Positions 1 through 6,770 of a DNA stretch of 9,283 nt are shown here, piece after piece; within the stretch, counting starts at the first letter, position 1, and the number at the start of each line of letters is the position of its first letter. The DNA comes from Victivallales bacterium. Its GTDB lineage: Bacteria; Verrucomicrobiota; Lentisphaeria; Oligosphaerales; Oligosphaeraceae. The stretch spans positions 1 to 9,283 of the forward strand of contig JAFYGL010000354.1 in assembly GCA_017543165.1 (NCBI GenBank), read 5' to 3'. The translations under genes and the position numbers were made by a program. The notes under the pieces were generated by a model that saw nothing but the letters and a program-made list of their open reading frames with translations, was not told where the DNA came from and did not search any database.

Positions 1-1604
1 ACATCTTTCAACTTGGAGCCAACTGTAGTAAAACGCCTGTCCTGCACCATGACCAGAGGGCCACACTGAATGGTTCCATACTTGGTTCCATCATCAGCTT
101 CACTGTTGCCAGTATTCACTCCACCAAGGCGGATTACAAAGTCATCCACTTTCTTCCATTTCTTTTCAAGCACAAAATAATGGTCTTTCTCCTCGCGAAC
201 TGCGCCATTATCAAGAAAAACCTCATACCCCAAGGCACTCCAGCCTGGTATCCGCAATGCAATGCCGAATTTCTCCCCCCGTTCCAAACGCAGGTTCAGG
301 TGTATATTGTATACGCTGGGGAAGCCGCCTGAAATCTTGATCTTACCAGTCTGGCCCAATGGCGTCTTGAACTCAAGTTCCGCGTTCTCGTAGTAGTTGA
401 TGTAAAGGACACCTGCCTTCATATATGCCGCCGAATACGCAGACATTGCCAACGCCTCGGGTCCCTGCGCCAGGCAGCAGTCATGCCCGTCAAAAGGCGT
501 CTTGAAGCAAAAGCCTATCTGGTCAATGGACGGTATCTTGCATGATATGCCCGCCAGTGGCGTAGGATTTGCATGCACCCATCTGGAACCATCCGTATTC
601 ACTGCGCCAAGAATGCCATTGTATAGGCTTTTCTCCATTTCATCGGCAACAGCACCGTCCCCAGTCAGGCGCAATACACATTCGCAATAATGAAGCCAGG
701 TTGTGGTGACACAGGTTTCGCCAAATGAGCCGCAATTGGTCTCAAGCTGGCGGAATGCGGTGTCATTCCAGAATTCACCGTATTTGTCATTTGAGCCACC
801 TACTCCAGTGACAATGATTTCCCTGTCTCGCACCGCTTTGTAAAATTCAAGCACTGCCTCAAGATATTCGGGATTCTGCACTTCCATGTACAATTCCGCC
901 AGTCCCTGGAAACAGCTCATCATCTCGTATGCCTTGCCATTGCCCAGCTCGCAGGGCGGCACGCCTTCACGCGCTGCCTGGAATATGTTGTGCTTCTTGG
1001 AACAGCCGCGACGGGCAATCCACTGCGCATAATCCAAAAACTTCTTCTCGCGGGTAATGCGCCAGGTCTCAACAACTGCATCAAGTATGGATGAAGAAGC
1101 AAGCCCCTCGTGGCAGCCTGTATCCAGAATGTCCTTCGCATCAGGCCCAACTTGCGTCATCAAATGCTCCAGCACACGAGCACAGGCATTCGCAACCCTC
1201 TTGTCCTGCTCTATGAAGTTGTAATATCTGCACAATGCCAGAAGCACATATTTGCGCCCCCAGATGTCCCATCCTCCTGTCTGCTTTTCGTAGGGATAGG
1301 AGCTGATGCAGCCGTCCTCCGTCTGGGTGGAAAGCATGTCCGCCACAGTGCCCTTGATAATCGCCAGCAATTCGGCATCAGGATTGCCGCACCAGCTAAG
1401 TATGGCGGAGCGGACTATCTTGCCCCAGAACTCGCAACGCCAGGCATTGTCCTTCTCATAGCGGAAACGGAACGGGTCCACAAGATGCACATAGTCGATT
1501 TTCTTGAGGCGATTGGCTATGCTTAATTCAAGCATTTTTCCCATTGGCCCCGACTGACGTACTTTTCCTGGCCCAAGATGTGTCAATAATGATAATTTTG
1601 TCAT
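1..1604 (-). CDS. GH127-type (DUF1680) beta-L-arabinofuranosidase-like glycosidase, C-terminus cut by window edge
   Basis: The frame is open from an ATG at 1604 to the left edge, giving 534 visible residues; the stop lies outside. Family members are usually about 600-650 residues, so perhaps 70-120 are missing. Visible hallmarks are GETC at residues 295-298 (E296 the likely acid/base, C298 a zinc ligand), a Cys-Cys pair at 376-377 (nucleophile plus zinc ligand), a Gly-Glu at 276-277 as probable fourth ligand, and the RIPGW motif at 451-455 in the C-terminal beta-sandwich. The 80-residue spacing from E296 to C376 matches Bifidobacterium HypBA1 (E338 to C417). Known members use a zinc-thiolate cysteine to release L-arabinose from beta-L-arabinofuranosides; that activity here is inference. 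There is no signal peptide, so it is probably cytoplasmic. It follows the GH36 gene by 25 nt, likely in one transcript. No clear Shine-Dalgarno precedes the ATG; M21 or M24 are alternative starts. Related families such as GH146 are possible. Confidence 0.85.
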   Translation of the reverse strand, partial: MTKLSLLTHLGPGKVRQSGPMGKMLELSIANRLKKIDYVHLVDPFRFRYEKDNAWRCEFWGKIVRSAILSWCGNPDAELLAIIKGTVADMLSTQTEDGCISSYPYEKQTGGWDIWGRKYVLLALCRYYNFIEQDKRVANACARVLEHLMTQVGPDAKDILDTGCHEGLASSSILDAVVETWRITREKKFLDYAQWIARRGCSKKHNIFQAAREGVPPCELGNGKAYEMMSCFQGLAELYMEVQNPEYLEAVLEFYKAVRDREIIVTGVGGSNDKYGEFWNDTAFRQLETNCGSFGETCVTTTWLHYCECVLRLTGDGAVADEMEKSLYNGILGAVNTDGSRWVHANPTPLAGISCKIPSIDQIGFCFKTPFDGHDCCLAQGPEALAMSAYSAAYMKAGVLYINYYENAELEFKTPLGQTGKIKISGGFPSVYNIHLNLRLERGEKFGIALRIPGWSALGYEVFLDNGAVREEKDHYFVLEKKWKKVDDFVIRLGGVNTGNSEADDGTKYGTIQCGPLVMVQDRRFTTVGSKLKD

Positions 1605-1629
1605 TGCAGTTTTCTACGTTTATTGCTTG

Positions 1630-3681
1630 TCATTGTTTTGATGGAGCATAGCTGAGAACCTGGAAGCTGCGTGGCTCGTCCAGATGTATCACCAGCGAGG
1701 CCAATTCCCTGCCAGTGAGCTGCCTGCTTTCCCCGCTGAAAAAGTCCACCTTGTAAATCCCGTCTTGCCTCAATCCAGACAATTCCAGGCGGAAATCCGC
1801 CGCTGTACTCTGCTTGCGGCGGAAGACTATCACCATGCCGCTATCCTTTGCAGGATTGTGGATTTGCTGACCATTCCATTGTGTCCAGTCATCCTCTGGG
1901 GCATTGCCCTGGGGATACACATCCCCTTCCAAATGCATGTCCCGCAACTTCAGCCCCCATTGCAGGATTTTACGGTGCTGTTCGTAATCATGGTCTGGCT
2001 TGGGTTCCCGTCCATTGAACTGCCAGATTTTGCATCCAAAGCCGCCGCCAAGACCGCTGAAGGCATGGTATGGATCTTCCACGCCCCAGTTCAATGTGCC
2101 GTGCAATGGCATCCAATCATCCAAGTAGCGGTTCTCCAATTGCACACATTCTTCCTCGTATGGCAGATAGCAGGCAAAATCGCTCTGGCACAACGGAAAC
2201 GCCATGGAGGCGGTCTTGTAGTCCAGCCGCCGCCCGCCGCTGGCGCAATTGTCAATGAACATATCGGGGAATCGTTTGCGGAGAGCCTCCCAATACAGAT
2301 AGCAGCCTTCCACGAACTTCATTTCCGTAACGCCTATACGGTCTGGTGCATCACCCATCGCCCAGCGGTTATCGGTCTCAAAATTGAAATCCTCCCGATA
2401 GTCGTCTATGCCCTCCCGCTCCATAATGCCGCTTATGGTGTCAAACAAGTACTGCCTGGCCTCGGGAATGCCTATGTTGAGCAGGAAGTTCGCATCCTTG
2501 CCTTCTGAAAATACCTTCCAGTCGCCAAGCAGCCATTCGGGATGCTCTTTCAGCACAGCACCACCAGAAGCGGAATGGACACGCAATGCCTCGAACCAGA
2601 CCAGCAGCCGCATTCCCGCATTGTGCACCGCATCCGCAATTGGGCGCAGGCCATTGGGATGCGCCCAGGTATTGAAGTCCCAGGAGCCTACCCTGCGGGA
2701 CCAGCCATCATCATAGCTTGTTCCTTCCAGGAAATGCGGGCATGGCCCAGGCGAGCCCATCCAGCCAGCGTCAATCCACAATTCCTCGTATGGGAGTTTC
2801 TTTTCATGTACCACCTTGATACGCCCGATTTGCTTGTCAGTCTCAAGCCCGCCCCATGTTGCAATGCAGATTGGAGGCTTTACAAGTTCACCCCTGCTGT
2901 TTCTTGGGGCATGATGCGCAATCATAAAGCGGCGGAATTCATTCTGCCCGTCACGGATGCTTTTTCCCTCGCGAAAATAAAGGAGTATGCCTGGCTGCAT
3001 AAGTCTTTCGCCAGGATGCAGCCTGAATGCGGCCTTTTTCATGCCGCAGCGGATGCGGCTTTTCCTGCCAGTGCCGACTAGCTCGTTGATAATCTCCTTT
3101 TCCACGGAAAACTTCCACGCGCCAGTCCATCCAATCGCCAGATTAATGCCATTCATCGCATCATTGTCAATCGCGAAAAATGGCAGATAATCCGTGGAGC
3201 ATCTGGATGCATGGCACTCCAGTTCCAACTTGTTGCAGCCAGGACGCGAGAATATATCACGCCTCTGTGGCAGAAAGTCAGTGCCGCTGGCTTTGCTTCC
3301 CAGATTGTACCTGACCACAAGTCGGCTATTGCCAAACATCTCCCTTGTATTGAGTTTCTGCACACCAAAAGAACAAAGGTCCTCCGCCTCGTAATCCAGC
3401 ACAGACACATTGGAAATAATGCCAGAACCCTTGCCAGATATGTTCTCAAAATAGGGAGTGTATTCAATGACGGGAAAATCGGGCCACTTCACCATGTCCA
3501 GAATAAGGTGCACAATACCTGGCACCACCTCGTATGTCATCGTCAAATGCCCGCCTTCGCCTGCCTCTATCGTACAAGGTGCCTGGCTCAAATCACAAGC
3601 CTGTCCATCGTAACTAAAGCTGAACGGCTTGACCGAACTCTTCAATTCCAGCAAATCCTCAAAGGTCTTTCGGCAATACAT
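1630..3681 (-). CDS. GH36-type (clan GH-D) alpha-galactosidase-like glycosidase
   Basis: This is a 683-residue protein close to the usual GH36 length of about 700-730. The N-terminal 260 residues are beta-rich. A TIM barrel follows, with WIDAGW at 302-307, the stretch from HPNG (341) to VWFEA (361-365), HPEWLL at 380-385, YREDFN at 428-433, CASGGRRLD at 479-487 and QSDF at 499-502. By family comparison D431 is the nucleophile and D501 the acid/base; their 70-residue spacing is near the 66 of Lactobacillus MelA. The usual KWDMN-like motif is RED-FN here, so the sugar-binding Lys is replaced by Arg and the Trp by Glu. Members hydrolyse alpha-galactosides; related enzymes accept alpha-GalNAc or beta-L-arabinopyranosides. 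No signal peptide is visible, suggesting a cytoplasmic enzyme. It is the first gene after the intergenic regulatory region and has no good Shine-Dalgarno before the chosen ATG. Family is secure, substrate is not. Confidence 0.88.
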   Translation of the reverse strand: MYCRKTFEDLLELKSSVKPFSFSYDGQACDLSQAPCTIEAGEGGHLTMTYEVVPGIVHLILDMVKWPDFPVIEYTPYFENISGKGSGIISNVSVLDYEAEDLCSFGVQKLNTREMFGNSRLVVRYNLGSKASGTDFLPQRRDIFSRPGCNKLELECHASRCSTDYLPFFAIDNDAMNGINLAIGWTGAWKFSVEKEIINELVGTGRKSRIRCGMKKAAFRLHPGERLMQPGILLYFREGKSIRDGQNEFRRFMIAHHAPRNSRGELVKPPICIATWGGLETDKQIGRIKVVHEKKLPYEELWIDAGWMGSPGPCPHFLEGTSYDDGWSRRVGSWDFNTWAHPNGLRPIADAVHNAGMRLLVWFEALRVHSASGGAVLKEHPEWLLGDWKVFSEGKDANFLLNIGIPEARQYLFDTISGIMEREGIDDYREDFNFETDNRWAMGDAPDRIGVTEMKFVEGCYLYWEALRKRFPDMFIDNCASGGRRLDYKTASMAFPLCQSDFACYLPYEEECVQLENRYLDDWMPLHGTLNWGVEDPYHAFSGLGGGFGCKIWQFNGREPKPDHDYEQHRKILQWGLKLRDMHLEGDVYPQGNAPEDDWTQWNGQQIHNPAKDSGMVIVFRRKQSTAADFRLELSGLRQDGIYKVDFFSGESRQLTGRELASLVIHLDEPRSFQVLSYAPSKQ

Positions 3682-3777
3682 GGCATTCTAATCCATTGTT
3701 GAGACAAGTCCCCTCATAAAAACGCCATAACATACAGGCTCAATGTTTTTTTGTAAAACTAGATTATAAAAATTAGA

Positions 3778-3791
3778 GCGGCCATGGCCGC
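3778..3791. promoter_or_regulatory. Perfect 14-bp GC-rich palindrome (GCGGCCATGGCCGC) in the GH36 leader
   Basis: The 14 bases equal their own reverse complement and stand out in an AT-rich stretch. The site lies roughly 20-40 nt downstream of the predicted -10 element and 97 nt before the GH36 start codon. That is a classic place for a repressor operator of a sugar-responsive regulator. It could instead fold as a short RNA stem with a CATG loop. It is followed on the transcript strand by an imperfect T-rich run, too interrupted for me to call a terminator. Function is inference. Confidence 0.4.
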
Positions 3792-3814
3792 GCACACATT
3801 TTCATTATGATTGA

Positions 3815-3841
3815 ATTATAAGCAAATATATTATTTTCCAA
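3815..3841 (-). promoter_or_regulatory. Candidate sigma-70-like promoter for the GH36-GH127 unit
   Basis: On the minus strand a perfect TATAAT (3815-3820) lies 15 nt downstream of TTGGAA (3836-3841), a fair match to TTGACA. The 15-nt spacer is two short of the optimum, which would suit an activator-dependent promoter, and two dyads sit directly upstream. The predicted start near 3808 gives a leader of about 127 nt. AT-rich DNA yields chance -10 matches, so the call is moderate. Confidence 0.45.
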
Positions 3842-3844
3842 TAA

Positions 3845-3872
3845 AACTGGACAGTTCGGAACTGCGCAGTTC
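3845..3872. promoter_or_regulatory. Tandem dyad operator: two AACTG-NN-CAGTT sites
   Basis: Site 1 is AACTGGACAGTT (3845-3856) and site 2 is AACTGCGCAGTT (3860-3871), the latter a perfect palindrome that extends to 14 bp at 3859-3872. The two sites are 15 bp apart centre to centre and share all ten half-site bases. They abut the -35 candidate on its upstream side, the expected position for an activator or a cooperatively binding regulator. The binding protein is not in the window, so its family is unknown. Confidence 0.55.
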
Positions 3873-3926
3873 TCATCTTTAGAAAATTCCAGGTAAAAAC
3901 TTTTTTAAGAACACGCTGTTTTTCAT

Positions 3927-4034
3927 GAGGGTAGGTTCTCACTGGGACTTATGGGACATCTGAGACTTATGGGACATGCCGACTTGTCGCAGATGTCGCT
4001 TATGTTCCATTAGTCCCAGTAAGAACCTATCCTC
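3927..4034. repeat. 108-bp imperfect palindromic element (REP/MITE-like)
   Basis: The left arm (3927-3959) and the reverse complement of the right arm (4002-4034) match at 29 of 33 positions, both carrying the core AGGTTCT-ACTGGGACT. Pairing continues inward, but the left arm holds an extra copy of GACTTATGGGACAT (3946-3959 and 3964-3977, 18-bp period), so the palindrome is asymmetric by about 8 nt. No target-site duplication or transposase is visible. As RNA it would make a long stem that could protect or end the upstream transcript. It may be a dispersed non-autonomous element; copy number elsewhere cannot be seen from here. Confidence 0.75.
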
Positions 4035-4061
4035 TGGGGAACAGAGCCTTAAGAAAAAAAA

Positions 4062-4108
4062 CTCTGCGTCTCTGCGTCTCTGCGTTAAAACAACCTGCGC
4101 CTCTGCGT
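4062..4108. repeat. Tandem CTCTGCGT octamer repeat
   Basis: Three perfect head-to-tail copies of CTCTGCGT occupy 4062-4085. After a short TTAAAACAA-type spacer come a degenerate copy and a fourth perfect copy at 4101-4108, four bases past the aldolase stop codon. On the transcript strand the unit reads ACGCAGAG and the array is followed by eight T residues. From memory, similar ACGCAGAG arrays occur between genes in many environmental bacterial genomes; this was not checked. Function is unknown. Confidence 0.7.
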
Positions 4109-4112
4109 TGAA

Positions 4113-5042
4113 TCAATTCAGATATTCAGCCTCACGCTTGCATAGTGCCTTAATTGCCTTGGCGCATTCTGGTGTCAGCTTGTAGTTTATAATGCAGGTG
4201 TTGCTGGAGAAAACACCCAGTTCCACCATAAGCTGCTTTTCGCCTGCAAGCCAGCAGCTGATGTTCCTGCCGCCAAAGCACTCATACATCATGTCATTCA
4301 GGCGTGCCTGAAGAGCCTTGGCCTCTTCCATTGCGCCTTGTTTGGCAAGCTGGAACACATCCCGTGCCATTCGCGCATTGAAGCAGGCGCCGCCAATCAT
4401 CATGCCGTCGTAGCCATTTTGTGCCGCGCCTGCACAATCAAACTCGTTTCCGCAGTAGATGAAACAATCCTTGCGGTTGCGCAACTTGTTTCCTGCCTCC
4501 ACAAGCACCTTAGTGTCATCAGGCGAGCAGGCGCTGTCCTTCACTGCCAGCACCTTTGGATGCTCCAACAGGCGGGCAACAGTCTCTGACGCAAGGGCAA
4601 CAGAAGCCGACTTTCCCCTATGGTAGATGCCAATGGGAACGGGACTTGCCTCAATGACCTCCAGATACAGTTCATAAAGATAGTCCTGGTCTGGATTCAA
4701 CTGGAAGAAAGGCGGGGCGATCACGGCCATGTCAATGCCTGTGTCAGCATACATTGCCAGGTTCTCAATCATGCGCTCAGCGGAGTTGTCCGTGATCTGC
4801 AGCATGGTGGCAATCTGCCTTGAGGCATTTGCCTTGACGGTGGCCTTTGCCAATTCACGCAATGTCCCCCTGCTCAGAAACGGTCCCTCTCCGCAGGTGC
4901 CTCCGATGAACACAGCCTTCACACCCAGTTTCGCATGATGCTCGGCGAGCCGTTCAACGGAGGCAAAGTCAATTTTGCCTTCAGGCGTCAGCGGCGTAGG
5001 CGCCGCCGACCACACAAGGCTAGCATATCTTCTGTCAAACAT
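4113..5042 (-). CDS. DapA/NanA-fold Schiff-base lyase, copy 1 (DHDPS family, substrate unknown)
   Basis: This 309-residue (beta/alpha)8 protein has the expected length for the family. GGTCGEGP at residues 47-54 is the carboxylate-binding loop with the second Thr replaced by Cys50. The Schiff-base lysine is K168 in AVKDS, and catalytic Tyr140 is in IYHRG; the 28-residue Tyr-Lys spacing equals that of E. coli DapA and NanA. The second catalytic Tyr of true DapA (Y107) appears to be Phe113, arguing against dihydrodipicolinate synthase. A lyase or dehydratase for a 2-keto acid such as a 2-keto-3-deoxy sugar acid fits the catabolic context (inference). I chose the ATG at 5042, 2 nt after the upstream stop; a GTG at 5048 overlapping that stop is possible. 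The tight junction suggests translational coupling. It is the last gene of its operon. Confidence 0.83.
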   Translation of the reverse strand: MFDRRYASLVWSAAPTPLTPEGKIDFASVERLAEHHAKLGVKAVFIGGTCGEGPFLSRGTLRELAKATVKANASRQIATMLQITDNSAERMIENLAMYADTGIDMAVIAPPFFQLNPDQDYLYELYLEVIEASPVPIGIYHRGKSASVALASETVARLLEHPKVLAVKDSACSPDDTKVLVEAGNKLRNRKDCFIYCGNEFDCAGAAQNGYDGMMIGGACFNARMARDVFQLAKQGAMEEAKALQARLNDMMYECFGGRNISCWLAGEKQLMVELGVFSSNTCIINYKLTPECAKAIKALCKREAEYLN

Positions 5043-5044
5043 TT

Positions 5045-5965
5045 TCACTTGATTATCTTGAGGTCAACAAGTCCCTGCCTGAATGTCTCGTATTCGGCGT
5101 CAGTGAGGTTGCGGTATGGTAGCCTGCGGTAGCGCGTGCCCATGCCGAACATCTCCATTGTCGCCCTGATGCCCGCGTCAAAGCCGCCTGGCTGCTTCAT
5201 TATCAAATCGAAATACGGCATGTCATAGCCAGAGACAACCGCCATCATTCCTTCCAGGTCCCGCGCCTGGCAGGCCTTCCAGAACCGCCATGACAAATCA
5301 GGGCGGAACATGCCCAGCGTGGAGAGGTAGCCGGTCGCCCCCATTGGCCAGATGTTGAGGAAGTTCTCCTTCTGCCCGCCTGAGAACACTGCCAGCCTGT
5401 CCGCGAATTTCAAGGTCATCCTGCGAGAATTCCTGTTGCAGCAGTCGTCTTTGATGGCCATGACCGCCTCAGTCTTCTTCATGAGGTTCTCAATGAGAGG
5501 AATCGCCGCCGTATCGCTGCTCCTGCCTGGATAAATCAGCAGAAGTGCCATGTTCTGCGCCGCCTCAAGGTAGTATGCCTCTATGGTCTCGGACGTGCAG
5601 CTTCCAGCCCAGTTCGCATTGAAGGGCAGGAACAAATCCGCGCCAATGTCAGCGCAATACTTGCTGAACTCCTTCATCCGCGCTGTGGAATTGTTGAATT
5701 CCGTAACGCACACAAGAGCACGCTTGTTGGTATATTCCACCACGAACTTGGCAAGTTCCGCCATTTCCTCATGCGTCAATATGTCAAAATGGCTATTTCC
5801 TGGCGTGAGAAATATCATCTTGAAGCCATTAGCAATCTGAAAGTCAATCATCTTGGCAATGGCGTCATAGTCTATGGCGTCATCAGAGGCGCGGAACGGC
5901 GTCGGAATGGAACAAACAGGTCCCGTCAATGCCTTCCTGACACGGGCACGCAACTCTTCATACAT
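5045..5965 (-). CDS. DapA/NanA-fold Schiff-base lyase, copy 2, with divergent carboxylate loop
   Basis: This 306-residue protein keeps the Schiff-base lysine K172 (AIKDD) and Tyr145 (LIYPG), 27 residues apart, so the aldolase chemistry is probably retained. The GxxGE loop that binds the substrate carboxylate is replaced by TPGNSHFD at 54-61, which implies a different substrate or binding mode. It shares fold but little obvious sequence with copy 1, so the pair is not a recent duplication. The chosen ATG at 5965 has AAAGGAG ending 8 nt upstream; the in-frame TTG at 5983 would place that Shine-Dalgarno inside the gene and is rejected. The stop sits 2 nt before the ATG of copy 1, so the two are probably co-translated and may act together or in sequence. 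Likely cytoplasmic. Confidence 0.82.
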   Translation of the reverse strand: MYEELRARVRKALTGPVCSIPTPFRASDDAIDYDAIAKMIDFQIANGFKMIFLTPGNSHFDILTHEEMAELAKFVVEYTNKRALVCVTEFNNSTARMKEFSKYCADIGADLFLPFNANWAGSCTSETIEAYYLEAAQNMALLLIYPGRSSDTAAIPLIENLMKKTEAVMAIKDDCCNRNSRRMTLKFADRLAVFSGGQKENFLNIWPMGATGYLSTLGMFRPDLSWRFWKACQARDLEGMMAVVSGYDMPYFDLIMKQPGGFDAGIRATMEMFGMGTRYRRLPYRNLTDAEYETFRQGLVDLKIIK

Positions 5966-5973
5966 GGTTGTAT

Positions 5974-5978
5974 CTCCT
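5974..5978 (-). promoter_or_regulatory. Ribosome binding site that fixes the start of aldolase copy 2
   Basis: AGGAG, within AAAGGAGA, lies 8 nt upstream of the ATG at 5965. It falls inside the reading frame if the upstream TTG at 5983 is used, so it decides for the shorter protein. Confidence 0.85.
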
Positions 5979-5994
5979 TTCAAAATGCTCTGGT

Positions 5995-6756
5995 TCAGTA
6001 TTCCTTAATTGTAAAATTCGGGTCGAAGACATAGACTTTGGTGACCTCGGAGGTCACCCTGCCCTTCATCTGGTCGGCAAAGGAGCCCATCTGGGAAGTG
6101 GCCGCATGCCCGTCGGCGTAAGCGGCGTTTATGTTGCCGCCGTGGCGCGCATGGGCATAGCCGCCATTGGAGGAGCTCTTGCCAATGTTCCAGAAGGTGT
6201 GCTGGCAGTATCCTGGCTGTATGTTCACAGCAATGCCGTCGTTTGTGGTGGTATATCCATTGGGATAGGGCCATGCCGTATCGGCAATCATTGGAACGCT
6301 GGAAGGCGAGGAAAACTTCTCCTTGTAAACTATCGTCCAACTATCCAAGGTTTCAATTGTGGTAGCTGGGTATTCCTTTAACGTAAAACTCAAACCGTAT
6401 GTAAAATTTCGCAAAACCCATTTAAAGGGCTGTATGGATGGGCACATCACAGTATCGGTTTGCCCGCGGCGATGGAGTTTCGAAGCAGGTCCTATGTACG
6501 GCGCCAAAATTTGCGTCCAATACAATTCGCCAGAACCTAAAGCGAGGTCTGGACACTTCACACACAGGCGTCCATCGTAGTCAGTGGCATACATATCCTG
6601 CCACAACGCGCACTGCTTCATGTTGTTTATGCAGGATATGCTGCGTGCCTTGTCCCTCGCCTTGCTCAACGCAGGCAGCAGCATTGCCGCAAGTATAGCA
6701 ATAATTGCTATGACTACCAGCAATTCAATGAGTGTAAAATGCATTTTGTTTTTCAT
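5995..6756 (-). CDS. Prepilin-like protein with type IV leader and C-terminal H-X9-DG motif
   Basis: This 253-residue protein begins with a short basic leader and then [18 protein letters not shown], the class III signal and hydrophobic helix of type IV pilins and type II secretion pseudopilins, with Glu at mature position +5. The residue before the predicted cleavage is His6 rather than the usual Gly. [12 protein letters not shown] after the helix is typical of PVC-group members. Near the C-terminus H205, nine residues, then D215-G216 form the H-X9-DG motif of the DUF1559-related pseudopilins. Six cysteines lie beyond the helix. The product is expected in the inner membrane facing outward; its function in this large family is unknown. 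It sits 12 nt after the YhcH-like gene and 29 nt before aldolase copy 2, hence co-transcribed with cytoplasmic enzymes. A GAGGAG sequence 8 nt upstream supports the start. Confidence 0.88.
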   Translation of the reverse strand: MKNKMHFTLIELLVVIAIIAILAAMLLPALSKARDKARSISCINNMKQCALWQDMYATDYDGRLCVKCPDLALGSGELYWTQILAPYIGPASKLHRRGQTDTVMCPSIQPFKWVLRNFTYGLSFTLKEYPATTIETLDSWTIVYKEKFSSPSSVPMIADTAWPYPNGYTTTNDGIAVNIQPGYCQHTFWNIGKSSSNGGYAHARHGGNINAAYADGHAATSQMGSFADQMKGRVTSEVTKVYVFDPNFTIKEY

Positions 6757-6764
6757 AGTCAGTT

Positions 6765-6770
6765 CTCCTC
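6765..6770 (-). promoter_or_regulatory. Strong ribosome binding site for the prepilin-like gene
   Basis: GAGGAG ends 8 nt before the ATG at 6756 and overlaps the TGA stop of the YhcH-like gene, linking termination of one gene to initiation of the next. It also favours M1 over the in-frame M5. Confidence 0.8.

Larger units (their letters stand above)
3682..4112. other. AT-rich intergenic region between the two minus-strand transcription units
   Basis: I see no credible gene in these 431 bases; the short plus-strand frame here has no family likeness and runs through repeats. From the high-coordinate end the region holds tandem CTCTGCGT octamers, an A-tract (4054-4061, a T-run on the transcript strand), a 108-bp imperfect palindrome, two tandem AACTG-NN-CAGTT dyads, a possible promoter, and a perfect 14-bp palindrome. 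It is therefore both the 3' end of the aldolase operon and the control region of the GH36-GH127 unit. No convincing classical terminator (GC stem immediately followed by a T-run) is present. Confidence 0.75.

Noticed and set aside
1684..2508. 274-codon open frame on the plus strand inside the GH36 gene
   Set aside because: It is antisense to a gene with clear catalytic motifs, has no family likeness, and its composition is what the complement of that gene yields.
3688..3696. Two-codon minimal frame (ATG GAT TAG) just before the GH36 start, with GAGGGGA upstream
   Set aside because: It could affect initiation, but such a short frame is expected by chance and the Shine-Dalgarno spacing of about 12 nt is long.
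3898..3912. A/T-rich mini-palindrome around AAAAACTTTTTT as a terminator
   Set aside because: The stem has no GC pairs and would be too weak; such runs are expected in AT-rich intergenic DNA.
4032..4061. Rho-independent terminator from the CTCTG/CAGAG stem and the adjacent T-run
   Set aside because: On the transcript strand the T-run precedes the stem instead of following it, and the stem is only five base pairs.
5966..5983. Longer N-terminus for aldolase copy 2 from a TTG codon
   Set aside because: The six extra codons encode the Shine-Dalgarno AAAGGAG that serves the ATG at 5965.
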